From NCBI RefSeq assembly GCF_900110115.1, contig NZ_FOCM01000008.1, positions 62,001 through 126,000 of the forward strand: a stretch of DNA of 64,000 nt, in the 5' to 3' direction. Source of the DNA: Palleronia pelagia (lineage in GTDB: Bacteria > Pseudomonadota > Alphaproteobacteria > Rhodobacterales > Rhodobacteraceae). How positions within the stretch are numbered: the stretch's first letter is position 1; each line of letters begins with the position of its first letter. Shown here in pieces: positions 33,795-43,667 of the stretch. Position numbers and translations under genes: made by a program. The notes under the pieces are model-generated. The model did no database searches and was not told the origin of the DNA. It worked only from the letters and a program-made list of their open reading frames with translations.

Positions 33795-34259
33795 ATGCGT
33801 AACTTCGACCTTGCCCCGCTGCACCGCGCCACCGTCGGCTTCGACCAGATGGCCGACCTGATGAACCGTGTCATGTCCGACACCAGCGGCCCGCAGACCT
33901 ATCCCCCCTACAACATCGAGAAGACCGCCGACGACGCCTGGCAGATCCAGATCGCCGTGGCCGGGTTCACCGATGCCGAACTGTCGGTCGAGCAGCGTGA
34001 GAACGCCCTGATCGTGTCGGCCAAGAAGGCCCAGGAAGACGCTGGCCGCACCTACCTGCACCGTGGCATCGCCACCCGTGCGTTCGAGCGTCGCTTCGCC
34101 CTGGCCGACCACGTCCGCGTCACCGGCGCGACCCACGTGAACGGCATGCTGCATATCGACCTGGTGCGCGAAGTACCCGAGGCGCTGAAGCCCCGCCAGA
34201 TCGAGATCTCGCGCGGCGACACCGTGAACGGCCGCGCGGTCGAGACTACCGAGGTCTGA
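33795..34259 (+). CDS. Hsp20 family small heat-shock protein (IbpA-like)
   Basis: 154-residue holdase chaperone. The N-terminus MRNFDLAPLHRATVGFDQMADLM and the alpha-crystallin core (YPPYNIEKTADDAWQIQIAVAGF through YLHRGIATRAFERRFALADHV) are typical of alphaproteobacterial IbpA-type proteins. The ATG at 33795 has AAGGA eight bases upstream; an in-frame ATG at 33786 is less likely. A strong terminator follows. Confidence 0.95.
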   Translation: MRNFDLAPLHRATVGFDQMADLMNRVMSDTSGPQTYPPYNIEKTADDAWQIQIAVAGFTDAELSVEQRENALIVSAKKAQEDAGRTYLHRGIATRAFERRFALADHVRVTGATHVNGMLHIDLVREVPEALKPRQIEISRGDTVNGRAVETTEV

Positions 34260-34282
34260 TCGCGGCAATATCGCCGAGACTG

Positions 34283-34309
34283 AAGGCCGCCCCACCCGGG
34301 CGGCCTTTT
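34283..34309 (+). terminator. Rho-independent terminator of the Hsp20 gene
   Basis: AAGGCCGCCC (34283-34292) pairs with GGGCGGCCTT (34298-34307), a 10-base GC-rich stem with a five-base loop, followed by TTC; four T in a row close the right arm. Located 24 bases after the stop. Confidence 0.8.
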
Positions 34310-34370
34310 CGCATTGGCAAGTGACACATGATGCGCGCAGGGTGGGGCGAACCATCCCAGCGGAGCGCGC

Positions 34371-35174
34371 ATGACCAACGACGATGCCTACGACAACAGC
34401 GGACACATCCCGGGCGCCGAGGCCTATCCCCCACGTTGGGCGGCCGAGGCCGAGGCGTTCCGCCTTGCGCTGGGGGCCCGGGCCTTGGTCAATTTCTCGT
34501 ACGGGGACAACACGCGGCAGGTCTTCGACCTGTTCATGCCCGAGGATCCGCCCAAGGGCTGCATCGTGTTCGTGCACGGGGGCTACTGGCGCCGCTTCGA
34601 TCCGCGGACCTGGTCTGCCTTCGCCTCGGGCGGGCTGGACGCGGGCTGGGCCGTTGCGATGCCCGGCTACACCCTTGCGCCCGAGGCACGGATTTCGCAG
34701 ATCACCCGCGAGATCGCCCAGGCGTTGGGCGTGATCGGGGACGCGGTGCCCGGACCCCTGCGGCTGGTGGGCCACTCGGCGGGGGGGCACCTGGTGTCGC
34801 GGATGCTGTGCGGCGACGCCATGCTGCCCAGCGCCATCGCCGATCGGATCGAGGGCTGCGTGCCGATCTCGCCCGTGTCGGACCTGCGGCCGCTGATCGA
34901 CACCACCATGAACGACGATCTCGGCCTGACCGAGCGCGAAGCGCATAGCGAAAGCCCGGCCCTGCTGTCGCGGGGGCTGGACGTGCCGATGACCGTCTGG
35001 GTCGGCGGCGACGAACGCCCGGCCTTCCTCGACCAGGCGCGGTGGCTGGCCGCGGCCTGGGGCGTCGGGCTGCATGTCGACGAGGGGCGGCACCATTTCG
35101 ACGTGATCGACGGGCTGCGCGACGCTGAAAGCCCGCTCATGCGTGCCATTCTGGGCGATCCGTCGGACGAGTGA
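34371..35174 (+). CDS. Alpha/beta hydrolase, kynurenine formamidase-like
   Basis: 267 residues. The oxyanion motif VFVHGGYWRRF and the nucleophile elbow GHSAGG match the animal-type arylformamidase/kynurenine formamidase group; the HGGYW motif is distinctive. The C-terminal His of the triad is in GRHHFDVIDG. N-formylkynurenine hydrolysis is the best guess, but no other tryptophan catabolic gene is adjacent, so another ester or amide substrate is possible. Confidence 0.8.
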   Translation: MTNDDAYDNSGHIPGAEAYPPRWAAEAEAFRLALGARALVNFSYGDNTRQVFDLFMPEDPPKGCIVFVHGGYWRRFDPRTWSAFASGGLDAGWAVAMPGYTLAPEARISQITREIAQALGVIGDAVPGPLRLVGHSAGGHLVSRMLCGDAMLPSAIADRIEGCVPISPVSDLRPLIDTTMNDDLGLTEREAHSESPALLSRGLDVPMTVWVGGDERPAFLDQARWLAAAWGVGLHVDEGRHHFDVIDGLRDAESPLMRAILGDPSDE

Positions 35175-35203
35175 CCGCGGCGGGGATCAGCCCGCCGCGC
35201 GCG

Positions 35204-37012
35204 TCATTTCCAGCAGCCCACCAGCACCGTCATGTCGGTCGCGCGCCGCTCGAGCTGGCCGCGGGGCAGGGTGGCCGTGGACGTGGCGGATGTCGGCGTG
35301 ACATCCGCGCCCTCGAGGAAGGCCAGGATCGTGTCCACGTCGGCGGCCAGCGCCACGTCGTCGGGCAGCGACCGGTCCTCGGCGCCGGCACTGGCGCGCA
35401 GCAGGCCCAGCACCGCGCCGCTTTCGTCCATGACCGGGCCGCCCGCGTCGCCGGGCCGGTTGGGCAGGCGGAATCGCTTCACGTCCTCTTCGCCGTCCAG
35501 GCCGCGCATATCGGCCAGCTCGCCATAGCTGATCGAGGGCGCGCCCAGCGCGCCGTCGAAGCTGTAGCCGGCAAGCACGGCGCGCGAGTTTAGCCGCGGG
35601 ACCGAGGATTGAAGCGCGGCGTGGGCGCGGGGGGCGAGGGGCTGCGACGGCTCCAGCAGCGCCAGGCCCAGTTCCTCGTCCACCGCCACGGGGGTCGCGC
35701 CCACGTCGTTGTTCAGCGTGATCTCGCTACAGCCCTGCGCCACGTCTGACGTGGTCAGGACCTCGCCCCGGCGGCTGACGTAGAAGCCCGAGCGCACGAT
35801 TTCGGGGCGGCGGATTTCCAGGCCGGCCAGCAGGTCGACGCTCTGGTTCTCGCCCGGCTCGCCCACGATGTCGTCCATGACCACGGCGGCGTTGGTCTCG
35901 AAGCTGTCGATCATCTCGTCCAGCACGCGGCGGCGGCGTTCCTCGTCGCCGGTGGGCCAGATCAGGGTGAAGCCCTTCACGTTGCCGTTCTCCAGCCGCG
36001 CCTCGGTCTGCGAGATGAAATCGTCGCCCTCGCCGGTCAGGCTGAAGCCGCGATCGCGCTTCTCGCGAGGGCCGTCGGTGGGCACGATCTCGAGCGTCTG
36101 CATGATGTCGAACAGGCCGTGCAACTCGGCGCGGTCGCCGCGCTGGCTGATCAGCAGGACCTTGTGGGTGCCGTCCGGATCCGTCGGGCCGTAATGGGCG
36201 AAGGGCGGTTCGTAGCTGTCGAACTCCACCAGCGCGGTCGGCATCTTCACGGTGATCCCGGCGGTGCCATCGGTCACCGCGCGGAAGTCGAGCCCGTCCA
36301 GCACGGCGTTGTATTCGGCGATCAGCGCGGCGCGCTGGCGCGTGGTCAGCACGCCCGTGTCGGGATAGCCGCGCGCCGCCTGCCATTCGGCCATGGCGCT
36401 GCGGGTGCCGCGCCCGAAGGCGCCGTCGATGCCCGCATCGTAGAACCCGGCCCATTGCAGGGCGATTTGCAGGTCACGCCGGGCCTGTCCGTCCAGATCA
36501 CGCTCGGATTGCAGGGCCTCGGCCCGCGTCTCGTCCGGCTCGGGCGGGGCGGTGATCTCGAGGCTCTCGGGCTCGGCCCGGGGGTCCGGGACAGCTTCGG
36601 GCGCGGCGGCGAGATCTTCGGTCGTGACGGGCTCGGGGAAGGCGGGCTCGGGCGTGCCGGTCCCGGCCTGGTCCTCGGCCTCGGGCGGCCAGTATTGCGC
36701 CCGGAAGGCGGCGCCGTCGGTCACGAAACTGTCGGCGGGGATGGCGCGGGCGGCCCGCAGTTCCCGCCGCAGACTGTCGGCCCGCTGCTCGGAGAAGGGG
36801 CCCAGCACGATGGCGTACCAGTTGGTCGCGCCCAGCCGGTATCCCGCGACCTGGTCCAGCTCCTGCGCGTATCCCGCCGCGGCGCGTTCGGCGGCGGTCG
36901 GGCCCGACTGCGCCTCGATCTGGATCCAGGCGTCCTGGGCCTGGGCGGCGGTTCCATGGGTCAGGATGATGGACAGGGCGGCGGCCCAGCTGGCACGGGT
37001 CAAGAACGTCAT
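35204..37012 (-). CDS. Periplasmic SPOR-like/peptidoglycan-binding protein with an inactive trypsin-like domain
   Basis: 602 residues with a signal peptide (cut near residue 25). An N-terminal SPOR-like segment (about 28-105), a peptidoglycan-binding type 1 domain (about 172-235, LQIALQWAGFYDAGIDGAFG) and a C-terminal chymotrypsin-fold domain (about 390-590). The catalytic residues are lost: the His position reads D423 in GEVLTTSDVAQGC, the expected Asp region reads EELGLALLE, and the Ser loop GDSGGP reads GDAGGP with A523. It is therefore probably a pseudoprotease that binds peptidoglycan and a partner protein. Divergent from glyQ. Confidence 0.8.
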   Translation of the reverse strand: MTFLTRASWAAALSIILTHGTAAQAQDAWIQIEAQSGPTAAERAAAGYAQELDQVAGYRLGATNWYAIVLGPFSEQRADSLRRELRAARAIPADSFVTDGAAFRAQYWPPEAEDQAGTGTPEPAFPEPVTTEDLAAAPEAVPDPRAEPESLEITAPPEPDETRAEALQSERDLDGQARRDLQIALQWAGFYDAGIDGAFGRGTRSAMAEWQAARGYPDTGVLTTRQRAALIAEYNAVLDGLDFRAVTDGTAGITVKMPTALVEFDSYEPPFAHYGPTDPDGTHKVLLISQRGDRAELHGLFDIMQTLEIVPTDGPREKRDRGFSLTGEGDDFISQTEARLENGNVKGFTLIWPTGDEERRRRVLDEMIDSFETNAAVVMDDIVGEPGENQSVDLLAGLEIRRPEIVRSGFYVSRRGEVLTTSDVAQGCSEITLNNDVGATPVAVDEELGLALLEPSQPLAPRAHAALQSSVPRLNSRAVLAGYSFDGALGAPSISYGELADMRGLDGEEDVKRFRLPNRPGDAGGPVMDESGAVLGLLRASAGAEDRSLPDDVALAADVDTILAFLEGADVTPTSATSTATLPRGQLERRATDMTVLVGCWK

Positions 37013-37119
37013 CGGTCTTCCAAATTTCTGGTCTGGCCCCGCGGCCGGGGACGGTTGTTGATAGCAATTGCGATTGCGTGCGGAAGGTCAAGAAAACGGA
37101 GACGCGTCAAGGGGCGTGA

Positions 37120-37148
37120 TTGACCCTTGTTGCCCATCTGCCTATGCA
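37120..37148 (+). promoter_or_regulatory. Sigma70-like promoter of glyQ
   Basis: TTGACC (37120-37125) and TATGCA (37143-37148) are separated by 17 bases; transcription would start about 30 bases before the glyQ ATG. Confidence 0.5.
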
Positions 37149-37187
37149 AGGCGCGCTTTCCGACCCCATCCGCGAAGGACCGCGAAG

Positions 37188-38105
37188 ATGAGCCAGCCGC
37201 GCTGCTTTCAGGACATCATCCTGGCCCTGCAATCCTACTGGGCCGAGGCCGGCTGTGCCGTGCTTCAGCCTTACGACATGGAGGTCGGCGCGGGCACCTT
37301 CCACCCGGCGACCACCCTGCGCGCGCTGGGGCCGACGCGGTGGTCGGCGGCCTACGTGCAGCCGTCGCGCCGTCCCACCGACGGACGCTATGGCGACAGC
37401 CCCAACCGCTGGCAGCACTATTATCAATTCCAGGTGATCATCAAACCGTCGCCCCCCGACCTGCAGGAATTGTACCTCGGTTCGCTGAAGGCCATCGGCA
37501 TCGACACCGACCTGCACGACATCCGTTTCGTCGAGGATGACTGGGAAAGCCCGACCCTGGGCGCCTGGGGCCTGGGCTGGGAAGTCTGGTGCGATGGCAT
37601 GGAAGTCAGCCAGTTCACCTACTTCCAGCAGGTGGGCGGCCACGACTGCCACCCCGTCTCTGGCGAGCTGACCTACGGGCTGGAGCGTCTGGCGATGTAC
37701 GTGCTGGGCTACGATGACGGCAACGCCATGCCGTTCAACCCGCCCGACAGCCCGATCCCGCTGACCTATGGCGACGTCTTCCGCGAGGCCGAGGCGCAAT
37801 ACGCCCGCTGGAACTTCGACGTGGCCGACACCGAGACGCTGTTGCAGCATTTTAAGGATGCCGAGGCCGAGTGCGCCCGCATCCTGGCCGCGCCCGCCGA
37901 TGACCCCAAGACGGGCCGCCACATCGTCATGGCGCAGCCCGCCTACGACCAGGCGATCAAGGCCAGCCACGTCTTCAACCTGCTGGATGCGCGCGGCGTG
38001 ATCTCGGTCACCGAGCGGCAGGCCTATATCGGCCGGGTGCGCGCGCTGACCAAGATGTGCGCCGATGCCTTCCTGCAAACGGCGGCGGGTGGTCACGCGG
38101 CATGA
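37188..38105 (+). CDS. glyQ: Glycyl-tRNA synthetase alpha subunit
   Basis: 305-residue class II synthetase subunit carrying the active site that activates glycine. Conserved blocks [38 protein letters not shown] and [13 protein letters not shown] (motif 3) are present. ATG with AAGGA upstream. Its stop overlaps the start of a small membrane protein gene that is inserted between glyQ and glyS. Confidence 0.98.
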   Translation: MSQPRCFQDIILALQSYWAEAGCAVLQPYDMEVGAGTFHPATTLRALGPTRWSAAYVQPSRRPTDGRYGDSPNRWQHYYQFQVIIKPSPPDLQELYLGSLKAIGIDTDLHDIRFVEDDWESPTLGAWGLGWEVWCDGMEVSQFTYFQQVGGHDCHPVSGELTYGLERLAMYVLGYDDGNAMPFNPPDSPIPLTYGDVFREAEAQYARWNFDVADTETLLQHFKDAEAECARILAAPADDPKTGRHIVMAQPAYDQAIKASHVFNLLDARGVISVTERQAYIGRVRALTKMCADAFLQTAAGGHAA

Positions 38106-38623
38106 TCGGAAAGATCCTGACCGTGGCCATCGTGCTGACCGGCATCGTGGTGGCCGCGTCGGTCTATTACTTGCAGGTCTATCATTTCTACGACGAGGTC
38201 GACCTGCCTGCGTCGCAGATCGCGCTGGTCCCCCGGGGCGGCGACAGCGCCGAGCCGATCCCGGCCGACGGAATCCAGGCCATCGACGCCAATTCCTCGC
38301 CCATCCGGTTCCGCGCGTGCTTCGATACCACCCTGTCGGTGGATGAGGCGCGCGCCCGGTTCGAGCGCGTGGATGCCCCGCCGCTGAACGCGCCCGGCTG
38401 GTTCGATTGCTTCGACGCCGACGCCATCGGCGCGGCCCTGGCGGACGGGCAGGGCGACACGTTCCTGGCGCAGAAGAACATCGCCTACGGCGCCGACCGG
38501 GTCGTGGCGATCCTGCCGGACGGGCGCGGCTTCGTCTGGCACCAGCTGAACAATTGCGGCGAAAAGGCCTATGACGGCACGGTGATCGGCGAGGAATGCC
38601 CGCCGCTGGAGCAGTTCCAGTGA
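38102..38623 (+). CDS. DUF6446 membrane-anchored protein between glyQ and glyS
   Basis: 173 residues with one N-terminal membrane helix (about 4-25, [20 protein letters not shown]) and a periplasmic domain with three to four cysteines ([31 protein letters not shown]). This is the DUF6446 family, known mainly from Rhodobacterales. The start overlaps the glyQ stop (ATGA), so it is translationally coupled to a tRNA synthetase gene although it is an envelope protein; why is unknown. Confidence 0.85.
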   Translation: MIGKILTVAIVLTGIVVAASVYYLQVYHFYDEVDLPASQIALVPRGGDSAEPIPADGIQAIDANSSPIRFRACFDTTLSVDEARARFERVDAPPLNAPGWFDCFDADAIGAALADGQGDTFLAQKNIAYGADRVVAILPDGRGFVWHQLNNCGEKAYDGTVIGEECPPLEQFQ

Positions 38624-38674
38624 TGGACGCAGCCGTCCAACCCTCACTTGCGCCGCGTCCGGGCCGCGCCCGAC

Positions 38675-38692
38675 CCGCCCCCCTCGGGGCGG
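38675..38692 (+). other. GC-rich hairpin between the DUF6446 gene and glyS
   Basis: CCGCCCC (38675-38681) pairs with GGGGCGG (38686-38692) across a four-base loop, followed by CCGTTTCG. It may be an attenuator or processing site that sets glyS level relative to glyQ. No long T-run. Confidence 0.4.
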
Positions 38693-38762
38693 CCGTTTCG
38701 CACCTTTCCCGCCGGGCCCGACGCACGCCCCGGCCGATCCAAACTTGCAAGCAAGAGTCCCC

Positions 38763-40814
38763 ATGCCCGACCTTCTGATCGAACTCTTCTCCGAAGAGAT
38801 CCCCGCCCGGATGCAGGCCCGTGCGGCCCAGGATCTGCGCCAGCGCGTCACCGACGGGCTGGTCGAGGCGGGGCTGACCTATTCCCATGCGGGCGCCTTC
38901 GCGACGCCGCGCCGCCTGACCCTGGCCCTGGAAGGCGTGCTGGACCGCTCGCCCGACACCCGCGAAGAGCGGAAGGGCCCCAAGGTGGGCGCGCCCGACA
39001 AGGCGATCGAGGGCTTCCTGCGCGGCGCGGGCGTGGCGCGCGAGGATCTGGAAGTGCGCGACGACAAGAAGGGACAGGTCTATTTCGCCGTGATCGACCG
39101 GCCGGGCCGCCCGGCGGCCGAGATCGTGGCCGAGGTGCTGGAAGACACGATCCGCAACTTCCCCTGGCCCAAGTCCATGCGCTGGGGCGCGGGGACCCTG
39201 CGCTGGGTGCGGCCGCTGCACCGGATCCTGTGCATCCTGCCGCGTGAGGACGGGGCCGAGGTCGTGCCGCTCACCGTCGACGGCATCACCGCCGGCGACG
39301 TGACCGAGGGCCACCGCTTCATGGCGCCGGGCGAGATCCGCGTCACCGGGTTCGAGGACTACGCCGCCAAGCTGAAGCGCGCCAAGGTCGTGCTGGACCC
39401 GGAAGAGCGCGCGGACGCGATCTGGAACGACGCCACCAACATGGCCTTCGCCGCCGGGCTCGAGGTGGTCGAGGACCGGGGCCTTCTGTCCGAGGTCGCG
39501 GGGTTGGTGGAATGGCCCGTCGTGCTCATGGGCAAGATCGACGAGGCCTACCTGGACCTGCCGCCCGAGGTGCTCCAGACCTCGATGCGCGAGCATCAGA
39601 AGTTCTTCTCGGTCCGCGATCCGAAGTCCGGGCAGATCACCCGGTTCATCACCGTGGCCAACCGCGAGACCGCCGATGACGGCGCGACGATCCTGTCGGG
39701 CAACCGCCGGGTGCTGTCCGCGCGGCTCGCCGACGGGGCGTTCTTCTGGCAGAACGACCTGCGCGTGGCGCGCGATGCGAAGATGCAGCCCTGGATCGAC
39801 GCGCTGGCCGACGTGACCTTCCACGCGAAGCTGGGGACCGAGGCAGACCGCGTGGCGCGCATCGCCGCGCTGGCGCGCGAACTGGCGCCCAGCGTCGGCG
39901 CCGATCCGGACGCGGCCGAGCAGGCGGCGCGCATCGCCAAGGCCGACCTCGTGTCCGAGATGGTCTACGAGTTCCCCGAATTGCAGGGCGTGATGGGCCG
40001 CTACTACGCGCTCGAGGCGGGGTTCTCCGCCGCCATCGCCGATGCGGTGGCCGAGCACTATGCCCCCCTGGGCCCGTCCGACACCGTGCCCACGGCGCCC
40101 GTGTCGGTCGCCGTGTCGCTGGCCGAGAAGATCGACAAGCTGACGGGGTTCTGGGCCATCGACGAGAAGCCCACCGGGTCGAAGGACCCCTTCGCCCTGC
40201 GCCGCGCCGCGCTGGGGGTGATCCGCTTGGTGCTGAGCAATGATCTTCGGTTGCCGCTGTCACGATATTTTGCCGAACCCGCGGAAGCGTCCGACCTCCT
40301 CGCCTTCTTCCACGACCGTCTGAAGGTCCACCTGCGCGACGAGGGGATCCGCCACGACGTGATCGACGCCTGCCTCGCCATGCCGGGCAATGACGACCTG
40401 ACGCTGCTGGTCAAGCGGGCCCGGGCGCTGGCGGACTTCCTGAAGACCGACGACGGCGAGAACCTGTTGCAGGGGTTCAAACGGGCCAACAACATCCTGA
40501 CCCAGGCCGAGGAGAAGGACGGCGTCGAGTACAGCTTCGGCGCGGACGTGAAATTCGCCGAGACCGACGAGGAGCGCGCCCTGTTCGCCGCGCTGGACGC
40601 GGAAGGCCCGCGGATCGAGGCGGCGATGCAGGCCGAGGATTTCGGCGCGGCCATGGGGGCGCTGGCCCAGCTGCGCGCGCCCATCGACGCGTTTTTCGAG
40701 GCGGTGCAGGTCAATGCCGACGCGCAGGTGGTCCGGCGCAACCGGCTGAACCTGCTCAGCCGGATCCGGCGCCTCTGCCTCGACGTGGCCGACCTGACCC
40801 GGATCGAGGGGTAG
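38763..40814 (+). CDS. glyS: Glycyl-tRNA synthetase beta subunit
   Basis: 683 residues, the tRNA-binding subunit of the tetrameric (alpha2beta2) enzyme. The N-terminus [16 protein letters not shown] and the central [24 protein letters not shown] blocks are diagnostic. The ATG at 38763 begins the conserved sequence. The upstream 139 bases after the DUF6446 gene contain a hairpin. Confidence 0.98.
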   Translation: MPDLLIELFSEEIPARMQARAAQDLRQRVTDGLVEAGLTYSHAGAFATPRRLTLALEGVLDRSPDTREERKGPKVGAPDKAIEGFLRGAGVAREDLEVRDDKKGQVYFAVIDRPGRPAAEIVAEVLEDTIRNFPWPKSMRWGAGTLRWVRPLHRILCILPREDGAEVVPLTVDGITAGDVTEGHRFMAPGEIRVTGFEDYAAKLKRAKVVLDPEERADAIWNDATNMAFAAGLEVVEDRGLLSEVAGLVEWPVVLMGKIDEAYLDLPPEVLQTSMREHQKFFSVRDPKSGQITRFITVANRETADDGATILSGNRRVLSARLADGAFFWQNDLRVARDAKMQPWIDALADVTFHAKLGTEADRVARIAALARELAPSVGADPDAAEQAARIAKADLVSEMVYEFPELQGVMGRYYALEAGFSAAIADAVAEHYAPLGPSDTVPTAPVSVAVSLAEKIDKLTGFWAIDEKPTGSKDPFALRRAALGVIRLVLSNDLRLPLSRYFAEPAEASDLLAFFHDRLKVHLRDEGIRHDVIDACLAMPGNDDLTLLVKRARALADFLKTDDGENLLQGFKRANNILTQAEEKDGVEYSFGADVKFAETDEERALFAALDAEGPRIEAAMQAEDFGAAMGALAQLRAPIDAFFEAVQVNADAQVVRRNRLNLLSRIRRLCLDVADLTRIEG

Positions 40815-40928
40815 GGCGGCACCGTCGCGCCTGGCCGACAGGCACTGTCCAAAAACTGTTACAGTCGTGATCGGCGGCTTGATCGGGTGCGGGCACCGGC
40901 CTAGGTTCAGGCTTCAAGGAGTGCCGCA

Positions 40929-43487
40929 GTGCAGCAAGATCACCGCTTCCCGGGCGTGACCGAGATCACGCCCACCGCGAATATTCGCGTGAATGCCCAC
41001 GGGGGGCGGGCCAAATGCTTGCAGCGCCTGGTGCGGCTGGGCCTGCCGGTGCCGCGGACCGAGGCCATCGACTTCCGCAGCGTCTCGGCCCTGAAATCCG
41101 GTCAAACCCTCGATTTCGATGCGATTTTCGACCGGATGGACCCGGACTTGCCGCTGGTGTCCGTGCGGCCCTCGACGGCGCAGCCCGATTGGGGCGGCCC
41201 CAGCACCGTCCTGAACATCGGGATGACCGACCGTGTCCACGCAATGCTGCGCGGCAGCATCGGCGCGGCGGCGGCGGACGCGGTCTACGCCCGGTTCATC
41301 CAGTCCTACGCGCTGCACGTCGCCCGGCTCGACCCCGGTATCTTCACCGGGCGGGCCAGCGTCGCGGATCTGCTGCGCGCCTACGAAGACGCCATGGACG
41401 AGCCGTTCCCGCAGGATCCGGGCACCCAGCTGCGCGCGGTGCTGGGCGCCATGGCGCTGGCGTGGGACGGGGCGACCGCGCGGCTTCTGCGCGAGGCGCG
41501 GGGCGCGCCCGCCGACGCGGGGCTGGGGCTTGTCGTGCAGCAGATGGTGCTGGGCGTGGGCGATTGCGAGCGGGGCGAATCCGGTTCGGGCGTCATCCAG
41601 TTCGTCAGCTCGTCCGAAGGGCAGCCGCAAGTCACCGGCCGCTACCTGAACCAGAGCCAGGGGCGCGAGGCGCTGCTGGAAAACGTGCCCGCGCTTTACC
41701 TCACCCGCGATCCGCGCGGCCCGTCGCTGGAAGATCGCGCACCGGAAATCTTCGCCGCCCTGCAGGACCACGGGGCGCTCTGCCGGGCCCGCCTGCGCGA
41801 GGAGATGCAGATCGAGTTCACGGTGTCGCACGGACGTCTGAACATCCTCGATGCGGTGCGTGTGAAACGCAGCGCCCGGGCCGCCGTGCGCATTGCCGTG
41901 GCGCTGGCCACCGACGGCATCATCCCCGAACCCGAGGCCGTGCTGCGCGTCACGCCGCGCAGCCTGCTGGACGTGCTGCACCGGCAGATCGATCCCGAGG
42001 CACGGGTCACGCCCGTGACGACCGCGATCCCCGCGTCCCCCGGCGCGGCCACCGGGCGGCTGGTCTTCACCGCGGCCGCCGCGCAAGCCGCCGCCGCGCG
42101 GGACGAGCCTTGCATCCTCGTGCGGCGCGAGACGACGCCGGGCGATGTGCTTGGCATGCATGCCTCGGTCGGCATCCTGACCAAGCGGGGCGGGGTCACC
42201 AGCCACGCCGCCGTCATCGCGCGCGGCTTGGGGCTGCCCTGCGTCGTCGGGGCCAGCGACCTCGTGATGGACCGCAAGGCCGGCACCCTGACCGCGCCGA
42301 CCGGCGTGGTCCTGCGCGAGGGCGAGGAGGTGACGCTCGACGGCTCGACCGGGCAGCTGATCGCGGGCGCAGTGCCGCTGTTGCAGCCATCGCTGGATCC
42401 GGCGCTGGGCACGCTGCTGGCCTGGGCGGACGAGCGGCGGGATATCGGCATCCGCGCGAATTGCGACACGCCCGCCGAGGCGCGACTGGCCGACCGGTTC
42501 GAAGCCGAGGGCATCGGGCTCTGCCGGACCGAGCACATGTTCTTCGAGGACGACCGCCTGACCCTCATGCGCGAGATGATCTTCGCCGAGCGCGAGCAGG
42601 ACAGGCGGGCGGCGCTGGACCGGTTGCTGCCGGTGCAGCGGGGCGATTTCCGCGAGATCTTCCAGATCATGGCGGGCCGCCCGGTCTGCATCCGCCTGCT
42701 GGACCCGCCGCTGCACGAATTCCTGCCGACCGACAGGGCGGGCATGGCACAGCTGGCCACCGCGCTGGACCTGCCGCTGAGCGACGTTCAGGACCGCATC
42801 CAGTCGCTGAGCGAGGTGAACCCCATGCTGGGCATGCGTGGCGTGCGGCTGGGGCTGTCGGTGCCCGAAATCTACGAGATGCAGGCCCGCGCCATTTTCG
42901 AGGCCGCGCTGGCGACCGAACCGCGCGTGACGCCCGAGATCATGATTCCGCTGGTCTCGGCCCGGCGCGAAGTCGAATTGGTCCGCGCCCGAATCGCCGC
43001 CGTCGCCGACGCGGTCCAGGCTGAAACGGGCGAGACGCTGGAATACCGGTTGGGCGTCATGGTCGAGACCCCGCGCGCCGCCCTGCGCGCGCACGAGATC
43101 GGGGAGCATGCGAGCTTTCTCAGCTTCGGGACGAACGACCTGACGCAGATGACCTACGGGCTCAGCCGCGACGACGCGGGACGGTTCATGTCGACCTACG
43201 TGTCGCAAGGCGTGTTCGAGGAGGACCCGTTCCTGCAACTCGACACCACGGGGGTCGGCGAACTTCTTGAAATCGGGGCAGAACGCGGGCGCACGGCCTC
43301 ACCCGACATGGTGCTGTCGCTGTGTGGCGAGCATGGCGGCGACCCCGAATCGATCGCCTTCTGCCGCAAGCTGGGCTTCAGCTACGTCTCGTGCTCGCCC
43401 TTCCGCGTGCCCGTGGCGCGCATGGCCGCGGCGCATCTGGCGATCCGAGAAAGCAGCGATCTGGGGGCGTCGCCGCTGCTGCGATAG
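40929..43487 (+). CDS. Pyruvate phosphate dikinase-like protein with a degenerate ATP-binding domain
   Basis: 852 residues from GTG (AAGGAG eight bases upstream). The phosphohistidine domain is intact, with H426 in KRGGVTSHAAVIARG. The C-terminal PEP/pyruvate barrel is intact, including EGIGLCRTEHMFFE, FGTNDLTQMTYGLSRDD and C799 in CGEHGGDP. The N-terminal ATP-grasp part is altered: the usual SGAxxSMPGMMDT block reads VRPSTAQPDWGGPSTVLNIG, and the segment normally reading SGTGVAFTRNP reads GSGVIQFVSSS. Interconversion of PEP and pyruvate is expected from the C-terminal half, but the ATP-dependent step may differ or be lost. A second, canonical ppdK would be expected elsewhere. Confidence 0.78.
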   Translation: MQQDHRFPGVTEITPTANIRVNAHGGRAKCLQRLVRLGLPVPRTEAIDFRSVSALKSGQTLDFDAIFDRMDPDLPLVSVRPSTAQPDWGGPSTVLNIGMTDRVHAMLRGSIGAAAADAVYARFIQSYALHVARLDPGIFTGRASVADLLRAYEDAMDEPFPQDPGTQLRAVLGAMALAWDGATARLLREARGAPADAGLGLVVQQMVLGVGDCERGESGSGVIQFVSSSEGQPQVTGRYLNQSQGREALLENVPALYLTRDPRGPSLEDRAPEIFAALQDHGALCRARLREEMQIEFTVSHGRLNILDAVRVKRSARAAVRIAVALATDGIIPEPEAVLRVTPRSLLDVLHRQIDPEARVTPVTTAIPASPGAATGRLVFTAAAAQAAAARDEPCILVRRETTPGDVLGMHASVGILTKRGGVTSHAAVIARGLGLPCVVGASDLVMDRKAGTLTAPTGVVLREGEEVTLDGSTGQLIAGAVPLLQPSLDPALGTLLAWADERRDIGIRANCDTPAEARLADRFEAEGIGLCRTEHMFFEDDRLTLMREMIFAEREQDRRAALDRLLPVQRGDFREIFQIMAGRPVCIRLLDPPLHEFLPTDRAGMAQLATALDLPLSDVQDRIQSLSEVNPMLGMRGVRLGLSVPEIYEMQARAIFEAALATEPRVTPEIMIPLVSARREVELVRARIAAVADAVQAETGETLEYRLGVMVETPRAALRAHEIGEHASFLSFGTNDLTQMTYGLSRDDAGRFMSTYVSQGVFEEDPFLQLDTTGVGELLEIGAERGRTASPDMVLSLCGEHGGDPESIAFCRKLGFSYVSCSPFRVPVARMAAAHLAIRESSDLGASPLLR

Positions 43488-43509
43488 CGGACGCGTGCGC
43501 CGGTCGGCA

Positions 43510-43524
43510 TTAATCATGAATTAA
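43510..43524. promoter_or_regulatory. CtrA box TTAA-N7-TTAA
   Basis: TTAA (43510-43513), seven bases, TTAA (43521-43524) followed by C: a perfect match to the full CtrA recognition sequence of alphaproteobacteria. It lies 143 bases before the start of the cell wall hydrolase gene, in the only AT-rich patch of that intergenic region. Confidence 0.7.
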
Positions 43525-43667
43525 CATAATCGGCAGGTTTCCGCTGCGACAGGATGACGGGTGTTGCCGCGTCGCGGCATTTTGTTAGGAACCGCGCGAA
43601 CCAAGGGTAAGCACCGCGGGCCGAGTGGGGACTCGGAAGGCACGCGGTCGCAACAAGGGGTTACGAC

